From Crotophaga sulcirostris (lineage: Eukaryota; Chordata; Aves; Cuculiformes; Crotophagidae), in the NCBI GenBank assembly GCA_013397455.1, contig VYZB01000030.1, forward strand, positions 331,924 to 395,923: 64,000 bases of DNA. The letters run 5' to 3'. Under the pieces are notes generated by a model that made no database searches, had not been told where the DNA came from, and worked only from the letters and a program-made list of their open reading frames with translations. Position 1 is the first letter of the stretch; the number at the start of each line of letters is the position of its first letter. Below are positions 39,901 to 51,900 of the stretch, one piece after another. The position numbers were made by a program, and so were the translations under genes.

Positions 39901-42900
39901 AATCTAATGCAAGGCTTGGGCTGCCTTGTTACCCCAATGAGAAGCCCCAAGGAAACCCAAAGAGGTGCTGCAGAGATTGTTCTGTATTATTCTAGAACAG
40001 TAACTGTGAGGAGCTGACAACCTTAAGTTGTCATCTTCTAAAGTGTCATCACTGCTCACTGAGAAGCACCAGAAAAGAAAACACAGAACAACTTTCTCCA
40101 AGTCTTGTGAATGCTAGAAGGTGTGCCTCATTTCTCCCATTAAAATGTGCCTGGAGCCATGCACATTCTCTCCACACCACAGCTGAATTTCTAAACCCTG
40201 GTTCTACAAATTCCCCTCAGGCACTTAAATAAATGTACAAAGCAGTGCATGCCCCTTGCTGCTAGGAGAAACCAGATGGTATAGTGGACCCAATGCTACG
40301 TAGGTGGCCCAGAGTGCAGAATCAAGTCTGGTACCTTTTGATTCAGTTTGACCAATTTTAGTAAAATCCCATTGTCAGCTCTTGGTATTCAACACTCACA
40401 GCAATGAGTTGGCATGAAAAGATCCCAAACTAAGAGCCCAACACCACATTGCCTTCTATACACTTGCTGTACACGGCAGTCTAAGGGCCAGCACTGCCTG
40501 AAGGCTGCCTGTTGAGGACAATAACGTGGCATTTATGTTGGTAAAGCTGCATGAGACCCTGAAACTCTCCGGGGACTCACTTGTTTCCATAGGGAACAGT
40601 AACCCCTGCCACAGGTCCTGTGTCACATCCCAGGAACAGGAAAGACACATAGCAAGCTGTGGACACCAGGTTCACCAGCATGGCCATCCTGATGGCTCCC
40701 AGAGCAGACAGGCTGAGCTTCTTCACCAAGAGGCCACCCAGGAATATGCCCAGACATGCGCATGGGATTGCCGTCATCCCTGTAAGAGGAAAAATCAGTT
40801 AGCAAGGAGTGAGGCTCAGTGAACCACATTATTACAGCTTTTTACTTCCTAGCAGAGAGTTTCGTGTGCTATCATGAGAAAACCTCGTAATGACCAATTG
40901 CTGGAGTAGCACCAAGCTGAGGTTGCCCAAAAAGAGAGGAATGGATACAAATGGATATGCTGCCGTCTATAGAGGAACTGGGATCTTCTTCCAGTTCCCA
41001 TCCATATTGGATGGAGATGCCAAAATTGCTGAGATTGGCCTACCATAACCCAAGCAGCATCATGCCCAATGCTTCCTGCAACAGCTGGTAGACAACAATT
41101 TTCTGAGGTGTCCAGAGGCTTTGGATGAGACATCCAAATCCTGGAATTTCTGGACTCTCATAAACACCACACGGGAAATCTTTGTGAGGACCACAGATGT
41201 ATTAAAGTCTCCTTTTGCATTGCTAGGGTAGAAGCAGGATGTGCTCTGGCTGATGGAGTGATTCTGTCTTTGCTGACCATCCAGCTGTACTCACACACTG
41301 ACTGGTCAGGCATCTCCCAACAAACAACGTAGCAGTTTTCCTTCTCCCAGTGGGTCAGCAGTGAAGTTGCTTTCCTTTGCCAAGCCTTTAATTTTCAGGA
41401 AAGATGGAAGAGCCTAACATCTTTGAGATCTCTGCCCTTCTGTCAAATCCTATTAAAATTCACCAGTGCTTTCCTGTGTTGCTGGAGGAGGCAAGAGTAA
41501 CCGCAGGGGATTGTTTCTTTTGGAAAACCAGGACAAAACTAGAAGATATCAATGAGTTCAACGGGAAAATAAATAACTGTCACGACAGCAGCTTGCAAGC
41601 TCCTTATTTTGGTATTAAGATCCATCCATTTCACGATGTCCCAGTTTTTGACAGATCACTGCCAGCTGCCCATCTGGTGAGCTGTGGTTGCAGATCATCC
41701 AAGATCAACTTGTAGATATCTTAACTGGGTGCTGCTGAGAGGATGGCTGTCATAAACAAATTGCTGGGCTTGCTTGGGAAGGAGCAGCAGGAAAAAATAA
41801 ATAAAAATTCTGCCTGTGCCTCAGTGTCCCAATAGAGAATGAATGAATGTTAAGAAATATATATACGGGAAACACAGCACAGCATGGAGAGAGAGAAGGG
41901 GCATTTGAATGACAACCAAGCTGCACCAGCTTGGGTATTTGAACTGCCGACTGCAATCCTGTCATTTCCAGTCGAAGGGGAAAGGAGGGACAAAGAGAAG
42001 AAACTGGGCTTCCTAACCCAAATGGAGATGGGCTGGAGCACTCTGGGATACCTCAACCATGAGACATGCAATTTGATGGGGAGAGTCCTGTTACCTGGCA
42101 AGCAGCTGCAGACTTGAGCAACCAAATGGCTCAGTTTGGTTGGGATTTCTGCTGTAATTCAGGGCCACCACTGACTTTCATACCCGGGCTGTATCGTACC
42201 ACTTCTCTCACAATGGGCTTCCAAGAGGTGAAGTGATTGCAGTGGGCTGTGGTGGAGAGCACACTCGAGGAGCCAAAGTTCTGCTCTGGGCTCTGCAGCC
42301 AAGTCACTGCTTGAACCCAGCCCTCCCACTCAGAGACACATTTCTAGATGTTTGGCACTTTCTGGGTAGCCTTACCAGTGAGATATGTTGCTGTTACCAT
42401 CCATGTTGAACACTTCTAAATGCCTTTGGATGCTGGAGATTTGGTGACCCCTGTGGTTACTCACCCAGGAGCTGGTTGGCAGATGAGGTGGTGAGGTTGA
42501 ACTGCTGCTCCAGGTATTTTCCCAGGAAGGCGGCAAAGCCGGCCACGACTGCAATCTCCATGCAGGCTGCCAGGATGATACAGGTGAAGACAGGATTGGA
42601 GAGCAAGTGCTTAGTTACTTTGGGGATCACTAAAAGAGAAGAAAAAGGAAGAGGTGTTTTTGTGTAGGCTCTGCTTGAAGTGCTGGAGGTGGTTTGCTGT
42701 TCTCCTGCAAGACAAACTCAATTCAAATCAGGAGTAATTTTCTATTCTGCACAGAGAAGCTGGTTGAAATGTGGCAGCACCAGAACAAAGTGGAAACAAA
42801 CAGTGTCGTTTAAAGACTCAGATATCAGGAAAGTCACCTGTTGTTATGCTTACATCTTATAGATGATTTTGAAATTCTGAAGGATGAGTGTTTTCCAATA

Positions 42901-45900
42901 CTGCTTTTGTTTCCCCCATAGGGAAGTCAATCAAAGCTTAGTATTCTCCTTCTTCTTTCCCTGCCTGCCATGAACAATGCTGAGTCAGCCAATGGGTGCC
43001 ATGAGTACAGTACTCAGAACCACACAAATTCTTGGGAGCTTTCAGACACAAGCTAACCTAGATTACACTTGATCTTTCCTTCTCCTGTCACCCAGTAACA
43101 CTGTCCCCCGTAACACTGACTCACTTGCTGAGGGACACCTTCTTGCAGCACATCTGGGTGCAAGCTGAAATTCTCCTGTTTAGCCTGGGGCTACAGCCAC
43201 TCATGGGCATAAAGGACCTCATGGCTGGGACAGGTATGTTACCTGCATGTTTCCATATCACAGAGCTTTATCAGCCAAGCAATGCCTTCCATGCAGGCCC
43301 TGCAGCTTTGGTAGTTGCAAGGGTGGAAGAGGACATGCTGAGCTATTAACCGTGTAAGATGCACACGTGCTTTAGTTTCATGATTCCCTGGCTCCTCCCT
43401 CCTGAATCATTAGCATCCAGAGTCCTCTTTTCCAAGCCCGTCTCTATTTCCGATAAGCAAACACGAGTTACCTTACAAAGGGAAATCTGGCTAATGAATC
43501 AGATAGCACATTTTCTACTTCAGTGAACATTTTAATTATTGCCAAGATAACACAGCTTGAAGAGGAAAGCATCCCAGTACAGAAGAGAGCCTTGCTTTGT
43601 CTCAATACCTGATGACTAATTTCTCCCTGAATTAAATGTGAAAATCATTAAGTTTGAAAATTACCTCGCTGAAGTGTAGTGAAGCCCCAATAGACTCATA
43701 TTTGCATTTTGAAAATCCATCCCTAACATCCCCTATGGTGTACCAGGGTCTGAAAGACAACAGATTTCTCTGTTGTTGGTTCCTGTGTTCCCTTAGGGTT
43801 TTTTTTGGTGCAAAATCTAATTGCATTGGTGTCAGCAAGTGAATGCACAGCTCTTTGTCAAGGCTCTGTTTGGGTCCCCTTGGCCTTTCTTTTGGGACAG
43901 GGGGGAAAGGGTTATAATTAGGTCTGATCTATCCTTTTTGGAAGGGGCCACTCCACAGTTTCGGGTCTCTTTATATCACAAATGTTTTTTCATGCTGTAT
44001 AAAATTCTTGGTTCCTGAGGATTTGCTGAACATAATGAAGGTGCAGGAGGCGTAGTATTTTTAGTAGAACGAGGTGGGGGGGGGGGAGAGGAAAAAAAAG
44101 TACTGTGAGGGAGAAATGGGGGTGGGGACATTCAGCTGTGGATAGATCTCAGAAGCCACCTGCTGCCTCCTTCAGTTCTTTAGTGGCCACCTACAGAATT
44201 TCCCCTTTTTGCCAGGAAAAGGAGGGAAAGTGCAAAGGTGGACTTGGCAGTGCTGAGCGTGAAAAGCTGTATTTAAGGTATTAATGCCTGTCGTGCCTCT
44301 GGAGTTCAGTTTGTTTGAGATTAATGGATTCCTTGAGATTTAGCTTTGTGCCAATTCAAATGCAAAGACACAAAGGTCTACCTCTAACTTTATCCACCAA
44401 ACAATAACAATGACAGCCTGTCTTTTGCCGGAGGGAGTTAAAGATCATGGAGATTTATTTTGTAAGTTGGCAAGGCTGGTAGCCAGCCATCATGCATTAT
44501 GAAGGTCAAAATCCATCCTTCGTACTTGGGGATGGGGAGCAAAAGTTTTGCAGAGTTATTGCACCATCTCAGCCAAGAAAGGAGGCCCTCATGCCTGCCT
44601 TGTCCAGCAGTGCTGGACTACGAGTCTCACCACTTCATCATAGCTTCTCCTCCCTGTGTATCCAAGTGTGAGTTTTCTGGGACAGATCCTGTCCTCCAGT
44701 GCATGTTTGACGACTGTCTACTGTAACAGGGTTCTGTACCAGTTGAAGGGTATAACACAAAACCCAATGCAAGGAGTGCAGAGGCAACGCAGGCAACGCC
44801 TGGCAGCCTCCACCATCTCCTCAGCCAGGGCCAGCTCGTTCCTTTTCATTTTCAAAGGCAAATGACAGGAGGCTCCCCATAAAAATGAATATCCTTTCAT
44901 CGTGCTACTGCCACCCGTTAAGATGAATCATTTGACACCTACTGCTGCCTTATCTGTCTCAGTTCTTGGGGTGAAATACCTCTGGGAACAAGATTAAAAG
45001 TCAGCAGTGAAGCTTAAAAATCTCTCAATAGACTAGAGTGACGTGCTTTCAGCTGCCTGGCATATGGTGCTGGGTATGAAGGGAGAATGGGAAATGTCTG
45101 ATGGGGACAGTAAAAGCCTTGGGGAACAAAACTGTGAAGGATGGCACTTCTTTACTGGAGCTGATCCCAGTAAAATTCATGATAAACATTACCCTGCACC
45201 TTGTTGGCCCAAAGGTTACTTGACCGCTCTGTAGCAACTCTTTGAAGCTATAAATCTGAAGTTGAAGCCCATTCGCCAAATGGGAAACTGGAAAGGTCTT
45301 TTACACAGTTTCACAGTATAACCAGGTTGGAAGAGACCTCCAAGATCATCAAGTCCAACCTATAAGCCAACACTAACACCACCTCATCACCTTTAGATTC
45401 ACAAGAGTCTGAAAAATCTACTTGGAGAACCCACAAGCTGTATCAGACATGGAAAAGACTCACCCTCACATGCTCAGAAGGAGCAGCTCATTTAACATCC
45501 TAATCCTGAAGCACCTAGTATGTTACAGAAACAATGGCAGAGAAGCGATTCTCAGTGCCACGGCAAGATACACAGAGAAGAACAAGAAACCTCAGCCATT
45601 TTTCACTGCTGAAGTACTTAAAACCCAACTTTTCATACCATCCACGTGCAGTGTTGGTCATAGGACCATCTATAGGTTGGAAAGAACACAGAAGGATGCC
45701 CTAAAGCTCTCCAACACCCCTGCAAATCCTTTGACTTCCCTTCTTTTAACATCCCAAGCAACACCTGTGCCAAGGCATCAAGCATCCTCCCTATCTCCTG
45801 CTGCAGGGCCAGCTGTGGGTGACAGGCCATGGGCTTGACAAGTAAACACACTTATGTACACCAAGTAGCTTTGATTTGTTACTAAACATTGGGGAGTACC

Positions 45901-48900
45901 AGCGATAATTGGCAACCTCATTACATGAGGTTTAACTACTCTCTAGAAACAACAAACTATAATCATCACGTTGGTGCTTGAAATGAATTGTTTGGAACAT
46001 TACAATCACCAAGGCCCCTTTTTCCAGCTTGAGCACCCTACAGAGGCATGTTTTCAATTTGCAGTAAAGATGAGGAACACAGAAATCAAAGTAATAAATT
46101 AGAGGGAGGTTTACAGCCCAGTCCACCTAGGACAGTGTGGTGAGGGAAAGGCAAAATGTAATGTTGAACCAAAATAGTACTTTCTAATAGCAATGTAGGC
46201 AGCAAGCCTCAAATCTGAATAAAAAACAAAAGGCAAAATCTCCACCTGGCTTCAGGAATAAGGGATGAAGAAAACAGTGCATGTAGCAAGAAGAAAATAT
46301 CTACTGGAAAGAGGCCACTTCTATAAAAAAGAAGATGGAGTAAGGTAAGATCTGCTGAAGATATCTGAGGTGAGTTTAATATGGCAAAATCCATGCGGCC
46401 TTTGAAAATAGGTATCACAAAGGATATCAAGGAAAAGGATAATACCTACGTCAAAGAGGCTTCTTGAAAGATATGAGCTTGAAATAACAGTAATATTCTC
46501 ATGCATGGAAAGCAGGTCCTTCCAGTCTATCATCTTGCCTCCAGCAACCACCTTTGCTCGACTTCAGAGGGGGACATAAACCTCCCTCACCCGTGTCATG
46601 GAGATAATGGCCAAGCATGGTATCTTTTCGGGCACAGACACGCTCTGCACGACCTCAGCTGCTGCTCAGCTTCTGCCCCGAAGCGTGCAGGTTGAAGGCC
46701 TTTCTGAATTAATCAAAGCTTCTGATAACAAGGCTGCTGGCTTTGAAACAGCCAAGAACCTGCCAACAAAGGAAACGCGGAGACTGATGGGACCTGATGT
46801 GGGGCTTTTTATGGTCACCCACCATCAAGTAAGCCATTAGATGTTGGTAAGAAGCCAAGATCCAAATCCCAAAAGGCATTAAGGTCTTGGTGCCCATCTA
46901 GATCTGGGCCAGAGACTCACCACTCTGGCTGTGAATGAAGGTACAGATGGAGCCCTCTCCAAAATGCTGTCATTACCACTCGTTAAGAGACATCAAAATC
47001 AACTTTTGTCAGCCATTAATCCTGCTCAATCCTACAAACTCCCATGGAGGACTACAGGCTCTCCATGGCCTGCGACCCCCTCTCCACAGCTGAGAGTTGG
47101 TGGCCCGTGGTATGTGTCTGCTCCCAGAGAGCACATTTGGGGAAGAGATATCCAGGATTCGGAGCAGCTCCCTCTCTAGGTATTCAGCAGATTGGTACAC
47201 AGAGCAGGAAGAGACAGAACAGAAGACAAGACAGCTGTCAGCTGTACATCGCAGCTCTCCTACGCTCTTGAAAATGAAGCTGGACAGAAACCAAAATGTT
47301 TCCAAATCTAGGGAATTTGCAGTTTTGAAATTCATTTAATTCCACAGTGAGTTTTCTTTTAATTCCTTGTGAATGAGCTTCTCTCTCCAAACCTGAAGGA
47401 TTCCATATCAATTTCAATCCTTTCAGGTTTTTAATCTCTCTTGCTAGACAGATAGGCAGAATGTAATGAATTTCTGGTTTAAATCATTGCAAAACAAAAT
47501 GCATTTAGAACAGAATGTTTCAGGGGTGCCAAAGATAAAGCCAAGGAAGCATTTTAAAATCAAATTTCATCAGAACTGACCGCTCAATTCAGTAGAAGTG
47601 ACATTTATGTAAGAAAAAAACCCATGATTTTAACAAAATATTTCCAAGCACGTCCTGGAGCAGGTGGTGGGTTAGAAGCAGCATGTTAACAGGGAGCGAG
47701 AGGGCAGATGCTGGACAGACACGAGCAGAGGGCACAGGTGCCCTGACACAGCCGAGCATCGTCTCTGGCCCCCTATAGAAGAGAGGTCCCCAAGGCAGAT
47801 CAGAGGTAGGAAAGCAAAGCTGTGCCTCCAAGACAGCATGGGCTGCCACAGCCCACACCTGAAGTGCTTTCACAGACCATACGGAGAGTGCAGGGCTGGA
47901 ACAACCCTGCCAGGCTGCCAAGCGAGAGCAAAGAGCAATGGCAGCATTTATCCATCCTTTCCCTGCTATTAATCCTTCTCTTCCCTGTGCTCCCAAAAGG
48001 ATTTGTGTTGCTTAACTCAAATACTAATCAGGTAAAGCGGTGCTGCATTCATACGCCACTTTAGCACTGGTAAGCACCTCCCAGGATTGTTCCAAAGCTT
48101 TCTTGCCTGAGCTGCCGTGCCCCTGTGTGGAGCAGCGTGGCAGCCACCCGCTGCCTCTGCTGCCTTTGATTGCCTTTTCACCTTGTGCCGTTCAAAGGCA
48201 TGGCTTTTGTTTCAAGTTCGGAGCTCCTCCTGAAGCTGCTTCTTTTCCTGGCATGAAAATATGCCACAGGAAGAGATGCCATGGATTTCCAAAAGCTGGG
48301 CTCCTCCCTCCTGTTTAGACCTTGATAGAGATGTAAAAGACTTTTCAACACTTTGAGCAGGTTACTTTTACATTAGTCCTAGCTTCTCTGTAGGCTAAGG
48401 CTAGAGAAAGCCAAGGAATGTCACCCAGCCCTGCATCTTGCTGTCACTCAGCAAATCTTGTAGTGTCTCAAGCATCCTCCCACGTGCCAGCCATGTCATG
48501 TCACCAGCTGCCAGCCGTGACCCAGCTGGGAGTGTGTCCCCAACTGACACCACTCCGCTTCCTCTCCTGCCACATCCACTCACTTGCAGCAGTCATTGTA
48601 AGGCTTGGAAGAAACAAAACAAAATAAAAAATAATCAAACCCCTTTAAGAACCAAAACCGAGACCCAGTTCAGCCTCTAAGGATGCACTGTTGATACACA
48701 ATGTGTCGCACAATCAGTCAAAGAATCAACTCTTCCTCCTCGCACTGTGCTCAAGAGGACAATCCACACCTCCATGCAGACATGGAATTACAGCCAGCAC
48801 ACATAGGCCCAGGACCAAGCTGCAGAGACAACTTTGCTAAAAAGGAGTCAGAGTTATGGCCACACAAACCCCAGTAAGCATTTCCACCCCCAGTTCCATG

Positions 48901-51900
48901 TGCAGGTACATCCTCTGCTCTTCAGCTTCACAAATACATGCAAACCCCAATGTCCATAATAGGACAGACGACATGACTATGCATGCACACATATATTTTT
49001 AAACTCGGTATATAGGAGAAAGGCTAAACAACCCAACTTTCCGCAAAGAAAACTTTATACAATCAACAAAAGATTAAGCATACAAAGCCCTGCCACAAAG
49101 GAATGCATATATATTTTTCAGCTGCTGGCAAAATAATGCATATACACAGAAAGATTCAACCCACCACCTTAAACACTGCACAACACAAATGAGTGAGGCA
49201 CGTTTGTCTTCCCCTTCAGTATGTGTCTGAACATCTCTTCCAGTCAGGCATTTTAGCAAACAAGACTCTTGACCACGTTCCAAGTGTGACAATAGCGGCA
49301 AGGGACTTGAAAGGAGATGTCAGCTACCAACACTGTGTCATCTGTGACAGCCTCAAAGGCATAACTAAAAAGGTCATTCCCTGTGTTATTTGATGTGATG
49401 TAAATTCTATTTCAAAGTCCATCTACAAAGAGACTTCTGGAATGGTGACTGATTTGAAATGGGGTTACCTGCAATGAGAAGATTCACGTGGAAGACTGTG
49501 GTCCCTCCAGATGTAATCAACACTTTGAAGTATATGAATGCAGCAGTTTAATTTCTCTACTTCAGTGAGCAATAGATGCTCCAGCAACCACCCCATGGCC
49601 TCCCTGTGGGTAAGAAACTCAGCTTGCTCAGCACCATCCTCAGGCAGAACCGCTGCCCCTCCATGCAGTACGGACATGCCATGTACTTTCATTTCTCTAT
49701 ATGAAAACCTGAAAAAATTTCCAGTGCGCACTCCCAAAACTCAGTGGCCAGAAGCAGACGCTCTTATGAGTCCATGACAAAAGCCACAGAATTACCCAGA
49801 TGGATGTACCATGGGAAAAGCCCACTTCTCAAACCTGACAAAATCCTTGCAACAAGGACAAAAGGATGAAGAAATTAATTCTACTGACAGATTTTCAAAC
49901 AATTTATCCCTTTACCTTTCCTTTGAACTTTCTCATCAAATTAAAATTTCACATCTCTGACCTTCCCTTAATGAACAACCACATCAACTATTCAAGGCAT
50001 TTTTATATTTAAGAAAACACTTTTCTCCCCAAAGTCTCTTTTTTTCTTCCCAACCGCATCTCATTCAATTCACAATTAAGGCAACTACACAGGGAGTGAT
50101 TTTGTCCTTGTTTATCTACATGCATTAAGCAGTAACGAAACCCACTCTGCCACAGCGACAGTGGGAAGTAACCACCTGTGCTACAGAACCACCCTCTCAG
50201 ATGAAGGATATCTGCCCACACTCCCCCACAGAATGCTGGGTCTTTAGTTGATCTTAATTAAAGCCAGGTCCATTTCCATCACCGCAGGGCAAGATGTGGG
50301 GTTTTCTACTCTAATTCTACTCCAATTTCTACTCTAATTTTTTGCCCTGCCACTTTGGTGCTATTCTGAGCTGATATCTACCTCCTCCCCATCAGAGTTT
50401 AAGAGCTGTGGTGGTGCCCAGCATCACTGCTTTGTATCTGGGATTGCACTAAGCTGCAGTTCCAATGCCAGGAGCTCCAGAATATTTTTTTAACCACGCT
50501 TGCTGGCTTGCTTTCCGTTTCAGGAGGCAGAGGGGAGCAGGATGGTAGACTGGAGAGAAGTTCACAAATTGCTTTGGCAACTGTGTTCTCCTTCATTTTT
50601 TATCAACTCTACAGAACTATCATGCATTTCTGAAGCTTTGTAGTTTTAAAAAAACCCTAAACCCTTCAAGCGGAACAGTCTCTCTTTAAAATGAGGACAA
50701 CGCCACAGATAATTAGAAGCCAGAGACTGAAATTTCAGGATACTGAGGGCTTTTTGGGATTTTTTGCGGCGGCTTAAGGTAGATAGCCCAAACGAGGGAC
50801 CAATTGCAAATCCAACCAGTTGTTAACCTGTTGCTGACTCTCACAGAAGGTCTCACCTCGCAGCTGCTGGAAGCAGGTTGTGCTGCTCTCCCCGTCCAGC
50901 GCGTGCCGCAGGACCCCGTTGCTTGGCTTAGGTCTCTCGTAGTCCCTCTCAGGAAGCATGGCCTGCTCGCTCTCCCCAGCGTGCTCTGGCCGTGGGGGCA
51001 AGGACTGCGGGAACCCGAACATCGGCAGGGACGAGAAGAAGAGTAAGGCACCACACAACAGGAAGCCTCCCCACCACGCACCGATCCACCGAGGGTCGTC
51101 TGGGGTGATGTCCAGCTTACCTGCAAAAGCACACACATGCTTCAGTGGCCTGGCTGCCAAGTGAAAGACAACAGCATTAATGATCCCACAGGCTGGAAGA
51201 TGGTTGCTGGGGTCTCTGTTGGTTGGTGAGGGGTTCCTAGGCACAAGGTGGGGACTCAGTGCAACACACACTCATATTGTGTGAGCCACCAGTGCATAAA
51301 AACCTCCACTTCCAGGAGGTCATTAGAACAAGCAATCCAATACCTTGTGTATCCAGATGGTACATCCAGTTTCTACAGCATCCTCTAATCAGAGCTTCTC
51401 TCCAGTCTTTGGCTTTGTTAGCTCTAGGATGCTGCTACATACTGGTGTCCCACGTGCTGGTACCAAGGTATTGGACATCACTGTCCCCATGTGTCAAATG
51501 TGCACACACAGCTGATGTACCCACTGGCACAAAGACCTGCGTGGAGAAGCAGCAGCACAGACAAGGTCATTACATTTCCATCCCAGCTTTCACTTCTTTT
51601 CCAGGAGGTCAATGCTCCCTTTGCTTTGAATTTGCAGTCCTCTTCAGCAAAGGAAAGAGAGGCTTTATGGGCAACTGTGACTGTGTACAGGGTGAAACTA
51701 AATATTGGAAAACAAACTGATCCACTGCATCAAATGGGCATAGAAAGGGAGAGTAATCATCATAAAATGAAGAAAAGCAGCGTAAAAGGCAAGAGTATCT
51801 TCTAGGCCATCACTCAGCAGAGATAAGGAAAAAAAAAAAGGTGTTGGAGTCAGTCTGGGGAAATAAAAATAAGTAACAGGAGAGAATAAACTGTGCTCCT

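Larger units (their letters stand above)
42630..50856 (-). other. SLCO3A1 intron between signature/TM6 and TM7 exons
   Basis: An 8227-base phase 1 intron, the largest complete one here, donor gtgaga and acceptor cttttag. It holds the CR1 tail at 45303-45395, the G11 tract and the 11-base tandem repeat. A 138-codon plus-strand frame (45422-45838) has no recognisable domain. Confidence 0.85.

Noticed and set aside
45640..45850. Further CR1 sequence next to the 45.3-kb fragment
   Set aside because: The phrase ATAGGTTGGAAAGAACAC is suggestive, but the following sequence does not track the CR1 consensus I know.
50774..51271. Single 165-codon frame starting with Met as a complete gene
   Set aside because: Only 50857-51120 is coding; the rest is intron on both sides, as the splice sites and family alignment show. 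Other frames over it, including plus-strand ones, are shadows.
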